Notes under the pieces: generated by a model
Told to the model about the DNA's origin: nothing
Seen by the model: only the letters and a program-made list of their open reading frames with translations
Database searches by the model: none
NCBI GenBank assembly: GCA_942492025.1
Contig: CALODJ010000012.1
Span: forward strand, 558,001-622,000
Reading direction: 5' to 3'
Length of the DNA stretch: 64,000 nucleotides
From: JABDQW01 sp942492025
GTDB taxonomy: Bacteria; Pseudomonadota; Gammaproteobacteria; SZUA-229
Position numbers and translations under genes: made by a program
Shown here: positions 8,917 to 17,962 of the stretch, piece after piece
Layout of the letters: every line of letters begins with the position of its first letter
How positions within the stretch are numbered: position 1 is the stretch's first letter

Positions 8917-9003
8917 GTAGGGTGCGCCGTGCGCACCATTGAATCCGTGCTGCGCGGGCTTCATGCTGTAAGCCTTCGAATTTGGTGCGCACGGCGCGCC
9001 CTG
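8917..9003. repeat. Palindromic repeat P, copy 2, with degraded family A right end
   Basis: Arms GTAGGGTGCGCCGTGCGCAC and its near inverse ending GGCGCGCCCTGC flank a 45-base spacer. About 30 bases on, at 9031-9041, GGTGCGGGCTAG looks like a shortened family A terminus. So this may be a worn family A element. It lies between the divergent GalT-like and DUF1249 genes; the 8790-9090 gap holds nothing else. Confidence 0.75.
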
Positions 9004-9090
9004 CAAGAGAATATCAGTTGAATGTCTCTGGTGCGGGCTAGCCGACGAACGAGGTGCAAGCCTTGGGAAAATCCTGCTAGTATTCAGACT

Positions 9091-9579
9091 ATGAAAATCA
9101 AAGAGAATTACGGGTGTGAAGACGTCGAGCCGCGCGGGTTCGTCAGTCTGATGGATTTGTATGAAAATAACTTCCTGCGCTTCAAGAAACTTGTGCCAGA
9201 CCTGGATTCGCTCGAACAGGATGCCTACTCACGCATCGATGGATGTATGGGCCTGCACATTTCGGTGCTCGAACGTTCGCGATTCACCACCACCTTGCGA
9301 ATGACCTACCATTTCACCGAGGGCGGCTGCCTGTATGCCGAGCCTGATCTGAGACTACGGGTATATCATGACGCCTGTCTGGTCGAGGTTCTTTCCGGTC
9401 ATCTCAAGCACGGCAGGCAAAAGCTTGATCATCTACCAGGCGATGCAAAACTGGAAAAATGGAAACTAAACCGTTTTTTATATAAATGGCTGGGATTCTG
9501 TTTGCACCAGGGACACCAGTTTCGCAGCCATCAAAAAGACGCGCTCAATCCCTCGGCCGCATCCGGCGCCGCCGTTTGA
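9091..9579 (+). CDS. DUF1249 (YqiB-like) protein
   Basis: 162 residues from the ATG at 9091. It shows the DUF1249 pattern: FVSLMDLYENNFLRFKKLVP at the start, then HISVLERSRFTTTLRMTY, a VYHDACLVEV block and a C-terminal NRFLYKWLGFCLHQGH. Function unknown; E. coli YqiB is the reference member. An earlier ATG at 9022 is open in frame, but the added residues resemble no family member. It is the gene before gyrA and likely separate, as a promoter-like -10 lies just beyond it. Confidence 0.85.
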   Translation: MKIKENYGCEDVEPRGFVSLMDLYENNFLRFKKLVPDLDSLEQDAYSRIDGCMGLHISVLERSRFTTTLRMTYHFTEGGCLYAEPDLRLRVYHDACLVEVLSGHLKHGRQKLDHLPGDAKLEKWKLNRFLYKWLGFCLHQGHQFRSHQKDALNPSAASGAAV

Positions 9580-9602
9580 ATTTGCTCTTATACCTTTATA
9601 AT
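9575..9602 (+). promoter_or_regulatory. Weak candidate promoter upstream of gyrA
   Basis: A perfect TATAAT at 9597-9602 follows TTTGAA at 9575-9580 with a 16-base spacer, about 110 bases before the gyrA ATG. It overlaps the end of the DUF1249 gene. The -35 box is poor, so this is tentative. Confidence 0.3.
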
Positions 9603-9709
9603 TACGCCAGCATACATAACAGCGTGTAGCAGCATTGAAAAACATGGTAATATCTACTGCTTTATCAACTGCGCACTGTCGCTCTAAAGCAATGGAACAC
9701 ATCGCCTAA

Positions 9710-12247
9710 ATGGCAGAATTCGCTAAAGAAATATCCCCCGTCAATCTAGAAGATGAAATGCGTCAGTCCTATCTGGACTACGCGATGAGCGTGATCGTAG
9801 GTCGCGCGCTTCCTGATGTGCGTGATGGCTTGAAACCGGTTCATCGTCGCGTCCTGTACGCGATGAGTCAGCTCGGCAACGACTGGAACAAGCCCTATAA
9901 AAAATCTGCCCGCGTGGTGGGCGATGTCATTGGTAAGTATCACCCGCACGGTGATACTGCCGTGTACGACACCATTGTGCGCATGGCGCAGCCGTTTTCG
10001 ATGCGTTATATGCTGGTCGATGGCCAGGGTAATTTCGGTTCGGTCGACGGTGACGCCCCGGCAGCGATGCGTTATACCGAAGTGCGCATGGCCAAGATTG
10101 CGCATGACCTGTTGGCGGACCTCGACAAGGAAACCGTCGATTTCGTCGACAACTATGACGGCTCTGAGTCTGAGCCATCGGTGATGCCGACACGCGTGCC
10201 TGAATTGCTCATCAACGGTTCATCCGGTATTGCTGTCGGCATGGCGACCAACATACCACCGCATAACCTCACTGAGGTGGTTAATGCTTGCCTGGCGCTG
10301 ATCGATGACCCTGACATATCGATCGCAGGATTGATGCGCCATCTTCCCGGGCCGGACCTGCCAACCGCTGCCATGATCAATGGCACCAAGGGCATTCACG
10401 AAGCCTACCGCACCGGCAGGGGACGCATCTATATGCGCTCCAGAGCCGAGATCATTGCGCATGAAAAAACCGGCAAGGAAACCATCATCGTTACCGAGAT
10501 ACCCTACCAGGTTAACAAAGCCCGCCTGATCGAACGTATTGCCGAACTGGTCAAGGAAAAACGCATTGAAGGTATCTCGGAGCTGCGTGATGAGTCGGAC
10601 AAGGATGGTATGCGTATCGTTATTGAATTACGCCGTGGCGAAGTCGGCGAAGTGGTTCTCAATAATCTGTACAAGTTAACCGCGATGCAGTCCGTATTCG
10701 GCATCAACATGGTGGCGCTGGTCGATGGTCAGCCGCAGGTGCTGAATCTGAAGCAGATTATACATGCCTTTGTTCGGCATAGACGCGAGGTTGTCACCCG
10801 CCGCACCATCTATGAATTGCGTAAGGCCCGCAACCGCGCGCACGTTTTGGAAGGGCTCGCTGTAGCGCTGGCCAACATCGATGCAGTGATCGAGCTGATC
10901 AAGCAGTCGGCCAATCCTGCAGAAGCCAAAACCCAGCTGGTTGCCACGGTCTGGCAAGCCGGTGCCGTGCTTGAGATGATTAGCCGTACCGGTGCTGATT
11001 TATCCAGACCGGATGACCTGGAGCAACAATACGGCCTCAAGGAAGATGGTTATCATCTCTCTGAGATACAGGCCCAGGCTATCCTTGACCTGCGACTGCA
11101 TCGTCTGACCGGCCTGGAGCAGGACAAGATACTGGGTGAGTACAAGGAGATACTGGCGCTGATCAAGGAACTGCTCGACATCCTCTCCAATCCCGAGCGT
11201 CTGCTGCAGGTCATCCGCGATGAGCTGGCAGAAATCAAAGAAAAGTATGGCGATGAACGCCGCACCGAGATCCTCGAAGATCAGCTCGACCTGTCGATGG
11301 AAGACCTGATTACGGAAGAGGATGTCGTGGTGACCTTCTCACACGAAGGTTATGCCAAGTGCCAGACGCTGGATGTTTACAATACCCAGCGCCGGGGTGG
11401 TCGTGGCAAGGCCGCTACGCGGATGAAAGAAGCGGACTTTATCGATAAACTGTTCATCGCCAATACCCATGATACGCTCTTGTGTTTTTCCAGTGTGGGC
11501 AAGGTCTACTGGCTCAAGGTTTACCAGATGCCGATGGCGGGTCGCGGTTCGCGCGGTAAACCGATCGTGAACCTGTTGCCGCTTCAAGCGGATGAGCGTA
11601 TCAATGCCGTGTTACCGGTGCGTGAATACGATGAAAATCAATTTGTATTCATGGCGACGAGTTTGGGTACCGTTAAAAAGACTGCATTGACAAATTTTTC
11701 ACGCCCGCGCGTATCCGGCATCAAGGCCATCGACTTGCGTGATAATGACCATCTGGTCGATGTTGTGATCACCAATGGTTCCCGTCACATCATGCTGTTG
11801 TCCAATGCCGGCAAGGCGATCCGTTTTTCAGAAACCGATGTCAGGGAAATGGGGCGCACAGCGGCTGGCGTCCGCGGCATGCGTCTTGGTAACGGCCAGC
11901 GTGTCATCAGCATGATCATGGTCGAGGATCAGGGTTCTATTCTGACGGCGACCGAATTTGGCTACGGCAAGCGTACGGCCACCGCTGAATACCCGATCAG
12001 GGGGCGTGGCGGTCAGGGCGTGATTTCTATTCAGACGAATGAAAGAAACGGTGAGGTTGTCGGTGCTGTTCAGGTGCGCAGCGATGATGAAATGATGCTG
12101 ATCACCAACCACGGCACCCTGGTACGCATTGCCGTCGACGACATCAGCGAGATGGGTCGAAACACACAGGGTGTGCGTCTGATTCGTTTGACCAACGGTG
12201 AAAAACTGGCCGAGATAGAAAAAATCGAATTAATTGATAAAGAATAA
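9710..12247 (+). CDS. gyrA: DNA gyrase subunit A
   Basis: 845 residues. The breakage-reunion domain has the catalytic tyrosine in AAMRYTEVRM and the quinolone region HPHGDTAVYD (Thr83, Asp87 by own numbering). The C-terminal domain has six-bladed pinwheel repeats and the GyrA box QRRGGRGK. This A subunit cuts and rejoins DNA in the A2B2 enzyme that adds negative supercoils. Thr at 83 is found in wild-type Pseudomonas and is not itself evidence of resistance. serC follows after 59 AT-rich bases. Confidence 0.98.
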   Translation: MAEFAKEISPVNLEDEMRQSYLDYAMSVIVGRALPDVRDGLKPVHRRVLYAMSQLGNDWNKPYKKSARVVGDVIGKYHPHGDTAVYDTIVRMAQPFSMRYMLVDGQGNFGSVDGDAPAAMRYTEVRMAKIAHDLLADLDKETVDFVDNYDGSESEPSVMPTRVPELLINGSSGIAVGMATNIPPHNLTEVVNACLALIDDPDISIAGLMRHLPGPDLPTAAMINGTKGIHEAYRTGRGRIYMRSRAEIIAHEKTGKETIIVTEIPYQVNKARLIERIAELVKEKRIEGISELRDESDKDGMRIVIELRRGEVGEVVLNNLYKLTAMQSVFGINMVALVDGQPQVLNLKQIIHAFVRHRREVVTRRTIYELRKARNRAHVLEGLAVALANIDAVIELIKQSANPAEAKTQLVATVWQAGAVLEMISRTGADLSRPDDLEQQYGLKEDGYHLSEIQAQAILDLRLHRLTGLEQDKILGEYKEILALIKELLDILSNPERLLQVIRDELAEIKEKYGDERRTEILEDQLDLSMEDLITEEDVVVTFSHEGYAKCQTLDVYNTQRRGGRGKAATRMKEADFIDKLFIANTHDTLLCFSSVGKVYWLKVYQMPMAGRGSRGKPIVNLLPLQADERINAVLPVREYDENQFVFMATSLGTVKKTALTNFSRPRVSGIKAIDLRDNDHLVDVVITNGSRHIMLLSNAGKAIRFSETDVREMGRTAAGVRGMRLGNGQRVISMIMVEDQGSILTATEFGYGKRTATAEYPIRGRGGQGVISIQTNERNGEVVGAVQVRSDDEMMLITNHGTLVRIAVDDISEMGRNTQGVRLIRLTNGEKLAEIEKIELIDKE

Positions 12248-12306
12248 TAAACAATGTAATCAATTACATATATTATTGAATTAAAGTAAAATATTACATA
12301 AATACA

Positions 12307-13389
12307 ATGACCAGAGTATTCAATTTCAGCGCAGGCCCGGCGATGTTGCCGACCGAGGTACTGGAGCGCGCACAGACAGAAATGCTGGACTGGAATGGTT
12401 CGGGCATGTCGGTTATGGAAATGAGCCATCGTGGCAAAGACTTTATGTCGATCGCTGAAAAAGCCGAGTCTGACCTGCGCGAGCTGATGGCGATACCCGA
12501 TAACTACCGCGTGTTGTTTCTGCAGGGCGGCGCCAGCAGCCAGTTCGCGATGGTACCGATCAATCTGCTTGGCAACAGCCAGTCGGCCGACTACCTGTTG
12601 ACCGGGCAGTGGTCAAAGAAGGCGATCGCTGAAGCCAAACGCTACTGCGACGTCAATGTGATCGCCGATACCAGCAGCAGCCATTTCACGGCAGTACCTG
12701 CAAAAGAACAGCTGAACTTCAGTGCAGATGCCGCCTACGTGCACTACACCCCGAATGAGACCATTGTCGGTGTCGAGTTTCCCTATATTCCGGATACCGG
12801 TGAGGTGCCACTGGTGGCTGATATGTCTTCAACCATTTTGTCGCGTCCGATCGATGTCGCTAAATATGGTGTGATCTACGCCGGTGCTCAGAAGAACATT
12901 GGTCCTGCCGGTGTCACCGTCGTCATCGTGCGTGAGGATCTTATTGGCAATGCCATGCAGACCATGCCCGCCATGTTCGACTACAAGATACACGCCGACA
13001 GCGGCTCTATGTACAACACGCCGCCCACCTACAGCTGGTACCTGGCCGGTCTGGTATTCGACTGGCTGCTGCAACAGGGCGGGCTCGAAGGTATGGCTGA
13101 AATCAACCGAAACAAGGCAGAAAAACTGTACGCCGCGATTGATGAATCGGATTTCTATTCCAATCCCGTGGACATTGAATGCCGCTCCTGGATGAACGTG
13201 CCGTTTATTCTCGCTGATGCAGAACTGGATGCTCAATTCCTCGAACAAGCTGCTGCGCAAAACCTGCTAACGCTCAAGGGGCATCGCTCGGTCGGCGGCA
13301 TGCGCGCGAGCATCTACAACGCCATGCCGGCAGAAGGTGTTGATGCGCTGATCGACTTCATGGCGGACTTCGAGCAACGCAACGGCTAG
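12307..13389 (+). CDS. serC: Phosphoserine aminotransferase
   Basis: 360 residues, the normal family size, starting RVFNFSAGPAMLPTEVL. The PLP lysine is in GVIYAGAQKNIGPAGV. It makes 3-phosphoserine from 3-phosphohydroxypyruvate and glutamate, and serves pyridoxine synthesis as well. It lies upstream of serA, so two steps of the serine pathway are side by side. The stop codon TAG at 13387-13389 is part of CTAGCCGGGCTAG, which resembles a collapsed family A element. Confidence 0.97.
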   Translation: MTRVFNFSAGPAMLPTEVLERAQTEMLDWNGSGMSVMEMSHRGKDFMSIAEKAESDLRELMAIPDNYRVLFLQGGASSQFAMVPINLLGNSQSADYLLTGQWSKKAIAEAKRYCDVNVIADTSSSHFTAVPAKEQLNFSADAAYVHYTPNETIVGVEFPYIPDTGEVPLVADMSSTILSRPIDVAKYGVIYAGAQKNIGPAGVTVVIVREDLIGNAMQTMPAMFDYKIHADSGSMYNTPPTYSWYLAGLVFDWLLQQGGLEGMAEINRNKAEKLYAAIDESDFYSNPVDIECRSWMNVPFILADAELDAQFLEQAAAQNLLTLKGHRSVGGMRASIYNAMPAEGVDALIDFMADFEQRNG

Positions 13390-13427
13390 CCGGGCTAGCT
13401 CACCTGATCTGCAGGGAAACGTAAAAA

Positions 13428-14591
13428 ATGTACAAAATCAAAACCTTCAACAATATTTCTGACAAGGGACTGAGCCGTCTGCCGCCGAGCGATTACGACA
13501 TCAATCCTGATCATGATAGGCCCGATGCGATCATACTGCGATCGCAAAAACTGCATGAGTATCCGATACCCGACAGCCTGCTTGCAGTGGGCAGGGCGGG
13601 TGCCGGTACCAATAATGTACCTGTCGTCAAAATGTCAGAGCACGGCATTCCGGTTTTCAACGCACCGGGCGCCAATGCGAATGCGGTCAAGGAACTCGTC
13701 ATCGCCGGTATGCTGCTGGCCTGCCGAAATATCTGTCAGGCCTGGGACTATGCCCGCAACGTCGAAGGTACGGCAGAACAGCAGAACAGGGCGGTCGAGG
13801 ATGGCAAGAAGCGATATGTCGGTTATGAACTGCCAGGCCGGACTCTCGGGGTCGTTGGTCTTGGTGCGATTGGTGTCTATGTTGCCAACGCCGCAGTCGC
13901 GTTGGGTATGCGCGTTATCGGGTTCGATCCGACCATTACGGTCAAGAGCGCCTGGAAAATGTCGGCCGAGGTGCAGGAAATGCCCAGTATCGATGAGCTG
14001 GTGAAACAGGCAGACTTTGTCACCTTTCACGTACCGCTGCTCGATAGCACAAAAAATCTGCTGAACGTGCAACGCATCGCGAACATGAAGGCGGGCGCGG
14101 TTGTGCTCAATTTCGCACGTGACGGTATCGTTGATGACGATGCGGTGTTGAAGGCGTTGAATGATGGCACCTTAGGTGCTTATGTCTCGGACTTTCCAGC
14201 AGAAAATCTGAAAGGCAGCAGCAAGGTGATCACGCTGCCGCATCTCGGCGCTTCGACGGTGGAGGCCGAAGAGAACTGCGCCATCATGGTGGCTGACCAG
14301 GTCAGGGATTTCCTCGAAAACGGCAATATCCACAACTCGGTGAATTTTCCTGAAATCAGACTGGCACGCATTGGCGAGGTGCGTCTGGCGATTGCCAATC
14401 AAAACCGCCCGGACATGGTCGGGCAAATATCGCATGTTCTGGGCCAGGCCGGTGTTAACATTCAGCACATGAGAAACGAATCCAGGGGGGAGCTTGCCTA
14501 TACCTTGATGGACCTGGACAAGGCCACCGATCAAAGTACGTTGTCAGCTATCAAAGCCATCGACGGTGTACTCAGTGTGCGCCAGATCTAA
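13428..14591 (+). CDS. serA: D-3-phosphoglycerate dehydrogenase (ACT-domain type)
   Basis: 387 residues. It carries the NAD-binding motif GVVGLGAIGVYVAN, catalytic Arg in NFARDGIVDDDA and His in LPHLGASTVEAEEN. A C-terminal ACT domain (MVGQISHVLGQAGVNIQHM) suggests feedback control by serine. It oxidises 3-phosphoglycerate as the first serine step; the product feeds SerC. It is short next to the E. coli enzyme (410) but normal for this subtype. It follows serC after 38 bases and precedes pheA closely. Confidence 0.93.
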   Translation: MYKIKTFNNISDKGLSRLPPSDYDINPDHDRPDAIILRSQKLHEYPIPDSLLAVGRAGAGTNNVPVVKMSEHGIPVFNAPGANANAVKELVIAGMLLACRNICQAWDYARNVEGTAEQQNRAVEDGKKRYVGYELPGRTLGVVGLGAIGVYVANAAVALGMRVIGFDPTITVKSAWKMSAEVQEMPSIDELVKQADFVTFHVPLLDSTKNLLNVQRIANMKAGAVVLNFARDGIVDDDAVLKALNDGTLGAYVSDFPAENLKGSSKVITLPHLGASTVEAEENCAIMVADQVRDFLENGNIHNSVNFPEIRLARIGEVRLAIANQNRPDMVGQISHVLGQAGVNIQHMRNESRGELAYTLMDLDKATDQSTLSAIKAIDGVLSVRQI

Positions 14592-14642
14592 CAAACCCGG
14601 GCTTACCCGTTTGAACGACCAACATCACAATGGTTGACCGCT

Positions 14643-15728
14643 ATGGCCGACAAAGACCCGCTTGCTGACGTTCGAAAACGTATCGATGAAATTGATGCCG
14701 CTCTGCAGCAGCTGGTGTCTGAGCGTGCAGAATGTGCACGTACGGTGGCCGAGATCAAGCGTGAGCACGGAGACAGCGAACATTTCTACCGGCCTGAGCG
14801 TGAAGCCCAGGTCTTGCGCAAGGTCCAGCAGCGCAACCAGGGTCCTTTGACGGATGATGCTATCGCGAGCATATTTCGTGAAATCATGGCCGTCTGCCTG
14901 GCCCTGGAGAAACCGCTGAAAGTCGCTTTTCTGGGACCGAAAGGCACCTATACGCACTCGGCTGCGATCAAGCATTTCGGCAGCCGTATCGAACCCGAAC
15001 CGGTTGCGAGCATTGAAGAAGTCTTTCGGCTGGTCGAGGCTGGCGGTGCCAATTTTGGCGTCGTACCCGTGGAGAATTCCAGTGAAGGCGTGATCAACCA
15101 CACGCTCGATCTGTTTATGAAGTCAGCGCTGACCATAAGCGGCGAGGTCGAACTGCGTATACGACACAACCTGATGACAAATGAAAAAGATACTGCGTCC
15201 ATCGAGCGTGTTTATTCGCATCAACAGAGCCTGGCGCAATGCCGGCTTTGGCTCGACAACAACCTACCGAACGCAGAACAAATCGCGGTGCGAAGTAATG
15301 CCGAGGCGGTGATCATGGCAATAGAACACGACCGATCGGCCGCTATCGCCGGAACCATGGCGGCCGACTTATACAAGCTGCCGGTGATGGTCGCCGATAT
15401 CGAGGATGAACCCAATAACACTACCCGTTTTGTTGTCATCGGCAAGTATAAATCACCGCCCAGTGGTACAGACAGAACCAGTCTGCTCGTGTTTGCACAC
15501 AACAAGCCCGGTTCACTCTTCAGTCTGCTGCAGCCACTGGCGAAACGGAATATCAGTATGAGCAATATCGAATCGCGTCCATCACGACGGGGTGTCTGGG
15601 AATATGTGTTCTTCATCGACATCGACGGCCACTGTGATGATCAAAATATTGCTGAGGCTATCGCCGAAATCGAGCAGGCATCGGCCATGGTCACGGTATT
15701 GGGCTCGTATCCGCGGGCAGTGCTCTGA
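14643..15728 (+). CDS. pheA: Bifunctional chorismate mutase / prephenate dehydratase (P-protein)
   Basis: 361 residues from the ATG at 14643; an in-frame TTG at 14634 is less likely. The first 90 residues are an AroQ chorismate mutase (RKRIDEIDAALQQLVSERAE). The prephenate dehydratase follows, with FLGPKGTYTHSAA, VPVENSSEGVINHTLD and TTRFVVIGK. The C-terminal ACT domain includes NKPGSLFSLLQPLAKRNI and the ESRPSRR phenylalanine-binding block. It turns chorismate into phenylpyruvate and is normally inhibited by phenylalanine. hisC begins six bases after its stop. Confidence 0.97.
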   Translation: MADKDPLADVRKRIDEIDAALQQLVSERAECARTVAEIKREHGDSEHFYRPEREAQVLRKVQQRNQGPLTDDAIASIFREIMAVCLALEKPLKVAFLGPKGTYTHSAAIKHFGSRIEPEPVASIEEVFRLVEAGGANFGVVPVENSSEGVINHTLDLFMKSALTISGEVELRIRHNLMTNEKDTASIERVYSHQQSLAQCRLWLDNNLPNAEQIAVRSNAEAVIMAIEHDRSAAIAGTMAADLYKLPVMVADIEDEPNNTTRFVVIGKYKSPPSGTDRTSLLVFAHNKPGSLFSLLQPLAKRNISMSNIESRPSRRGVWEYVFFIDIDGHCDDQNIAEAIAEIEQASAMVTVLGSYPRAVL

Positions 15729-15734
15729 TCAACC

Positions 15735-16856
15735 ATGTCAAAAACATTCCAGCAACTTGCCGCACCCGGTGTGCAAAAGCTACAGCCGTATCTTCCTGGC
15801 AAACCGGTCGAGGAACTTGAACGCGAGCTCGGCATCACCCACTCCATCAAGCTGGCATCGAATGAGAATCCCCTGGGTGCGAGCAGCCGTGCACTGGAAG
15901 CGATCGAGCAGTGTTATAAAAGCGTGCATTTCTATCCCGACGGCAGCGCATTCAAGCTGAGTGAACGTCTCGCCGAACAGTACGGTGTTGACCCCGCCTG
16001 CCTGACATTCGGCAATGGCTCCAACGATGTCCTTGAACTGATCGCCCGGGCATTCCTGACACCGGAACATTCAGCGGTATATTCACAATACGCCTTTGCC
16101 GTTTATCCCATTGTCGTCCAGGCTGTCGGTGCCAGGGCCAGGGTCGCAGCTGCCTTGAGTGAGACGGATGCAACCATGCCACTGGGGCATGATCCTGAGG
16201 CATTGATCGACAGTGTCGATGAAACCACCCGTGTTCTATTCATCGCCAATCCGAACAATCCTACCGGTACCTGGATGGATGCGGACACGATCAAAGGCAT
16301 GCTCGACAGAATTCCTGCAAACGTCATCGTGGTACTGGATCTGGCCTATCTCGAGTACCTCGCTGATGAGCTCAAGCCGGATATCAAAAGCTTGCTGGCG
16401 ACGTACCACAATCTGGTTATCACCTGCACTTTCTCCAAGGTGTACGCCCTGGCCGGTTTGCGTATCGGCTACGGTCTGTCCCACCCGGACGTTGCCGATG
16501 TGTTGAACCGCGTCAGACAGCCGTTCAATACCAATCTGATTGCTCAGGCGGCAGCATTGGCTGCACTCGACGACGAGGCACATGTACAGACCAGCGTCAG
16601 TCTGAATACTACTGGCAAGATCTACCTTCAGGCTGAGCTCTCACGGCTAGGATTGTCCTATCTGCCGACAATGGGGAATTTTGTCACGGTCAATTTCGAT
16701 CGGGATGCGATGCCCGTGTATCAGGCCCTGTTGCATCAAGGTGTGATTGTGCGTCCACTGGTGAATTATCAGATGCCGAACTATCTGCGTATCACCATCG
16801 GTACTGGCGAACAGAATGCGAGGCTGATCGCGGCCTTATCAGAGGTGCTGGCATGA
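15735..16856 (+). CDS. hisC: Histidinol-phosphate / aromatic aminotransferase
   Basis: 373 residues of PLP fold type I. Motifs include KLASNENPLGAS, NPNNPTGTW and the PLP lysine block TFSKVYALAGLRIGYG. In this position, between pheA and tyrA, such HisC2-type enzymes often transaminate phenylpyruvate and hydroxyphenylpyruvate as well as, or rather than, histidinol phosphate. The setting supports an aromatic role, but sequence alone does not decide. Its stop overlaps the tyrA start by four bases, a sign of coupled translation. Confidence 0.93.
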   Translation: MSKTFQQLAAPGVQKLQPYLPGKPVEELERELGITHSIKLASNENPLGASSRALEAIEQCYKSVHFYPDGSAFKLSERLAEQYGVDPACLTFGNGSNDVLELIARAFLTPEHSAVYSQYAFAVYPIVVQAVGARARVAAALSETDATMPLGHDPEALIDSVDETTRVLFIANPNNPTGTWMDADTIKGMLDRIPANVIVVLDLAYLEYLADELKPDIKSLLATYHNLVITCTFSKVYALAGLRIGYGLSHPDVADVLNRVRQPFNTNLIAQAAALAALDDEAHVQTSVSLNTTGKIYLQAELSRLGLSYLPTMGNFVTVNFDRDAMPVYQALLHQGVIVRPLVNYQMPNYLRITIGTGEQNARLIAALSEVLA

Positions 16857-17722
16857 GTGAACATGAAGTCGATACGGTCTGCATCATCGGTACCGGCCTG
16901 ATCGGTGGCTCGCTGGCACTGGCTATCAGGCAGGCGGGGTTTTGCAAACAGATCATCGGCGCCGGTCGCACCGAAGAGACCCTGATCAAAGCCGTCGAGC
17001 TCGGTGTGATTGACCACTACGATACCCGTATTGCCAATGCCGTCAAGGACGCCGATATTGTCGTCGTTTCTGTACCGCTGGGATCGATGCACGCGGTTTT
17101 TGAACAGATCGATGCCGGTAAAAACGAGCATACCATCATCACGGATGCCGGCAGTGCCAAGCAAAGCGTGATTCGTGATGCAGAATCCGTGTTCAGCACC
17201 GGTTTGCAGAATTTTGTCGCCGGCCATCCGATCGCCGGTACCGAACAGAGCGGGGTCGGCGCGGCCTTTGCCGAATTATTTCAGCAACGGCGGGTGATAC
17301 TGACGCCGACCGAATATACCAGCGCTGATGCGCTCGATCGCGTCCGTGCCATGTGGCAGTCTGCCGGGGCCGAAGTCGAAACGATGACCGCGGAACATCA
17401 TGACTTAATACTTGCGGGAACCAGCCATCTGCCGCATCTGCTGGCATTTGGCCTGGTGGACTGTCTGAACAATCTGGAAGATATCGACGAGATTTTTCGC
17501 TTTGCCGCGGGCGGTTTCCGCGACTTCACGCGGATTGCTTCGAGTGACCCGGTAATGTGGCGGGATATCTGTCTGAGCAATCGTGAAGACGTGATGGCGA
17601 TGATGAAACGTTATCGCGATGAAATGGCAAAGGTGTACCGCGCCCTGGAAAACAACGACGGTGAAAAACTCAGGGAAGTGTTCGAACGCGCCAAACGCGT
17701 GCGTGATGCGTTTTGTGGATAG
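16853..17722 (+). CDS. tyrA: Prephenate/arogenate dehydrogenase
   Basis: 289 residues starting with the NAD(P) motif IIGTGLIGGSLALAIRQAGF and containing the GHPIAGTEQSG signature with its catalytic histidine region. It forms hydroxyphenylpyruvate (or tyrosine from arogenate). It lacks a fused mutase or ACT domain, so it is the monofunctional form. Translation is probably coupled with hisC by the ATGA overlap. The next gene, aroA, is separated by a 240-base gap filled by repeat B. Confidence 0.95.
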   Translation: MSEHEVDTVCIIGTGLIGGSLALAIRQAGFCKQIIGAGRTEETLIKAVELGVIDHYDTRIANAVKDADIVVVSVPLGSMHAVFEQIDAGKNEHTIITDAGSAKQSVIRDAESVFSTGLQNFVAGHPIAGTEQSGVGAAFAELFQQRRVILTPTEYTSADALDRVRAMWQSAGAEVETMTAEHHDLILAGTSHLPHLLAFGLVDCLNNLEDIDEIFRFAAGGFRDFTRIASSDPVMWRDICLSNREDVMAMMKRYRDEMAKVYRALENNDGEKLREVFERAKRVRDAFCG

Positions 17723-17725
17723 TCG

Positions 17726-17956
17726 TATTCACCACAGAGACACAGAGGCCACAGAGTGTTTGTTAATGTAAAACAATTTTTCGGTTATTCTGCAAGTGTC
17801 CGGCGTGAAACCAAACAGCGGTTGCGAGAAAGGGGTCTCAACAAGTGGTCAGCATAGAAGAAATCGTCACGCACTCGATGCTATCAGCGAGGGTTTTCTG
17901 CAATCAGTCTCCAAGACCAAGAAATCTCTGCGTCCTCTGTGTCTCTGTGGTAAGTA
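17726..17956. repeat. Family B-type ends spanning the tyrA-aroA gap
   Basis: TATTCACCACAGAGACACAG lies three bases after tyrA, and the inverse arm CCTCTGTGTCTCTGTGGTAA ends six bases before the aroA ATG. About 170 bases of unrelated sequence separate the arms, more than in other copies. The right arm occupies the place of an aroA ribosome binding site, and no clear Shine-Dalgarno is left there. Confidence 0.65.
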
Positions 17957-17962
17957 TGTATC

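Noticed and set aside
8790..8939. N-terminal extension of the GalT-like protein to an ATG at 8939
   Set aside because: It runs into palindrome P and encodes VRTAHPT, which is only the repeat translated; the family start and a Shine-Dalgarno favour the GTG at 8789.
9956..9970. Thr83 in the GyrA quinolone region as a resistance mutation
   Set aside because: Thr at this place is found as wild type in other Gammaproteobacteria such as Pseudomonas, and Asp87 is intact.
12248..12306. Promoter for serC in the AT-rich gap after gyrA
   Set aside because: Several AT hexamers but no -35/-10 pair with good spacing.
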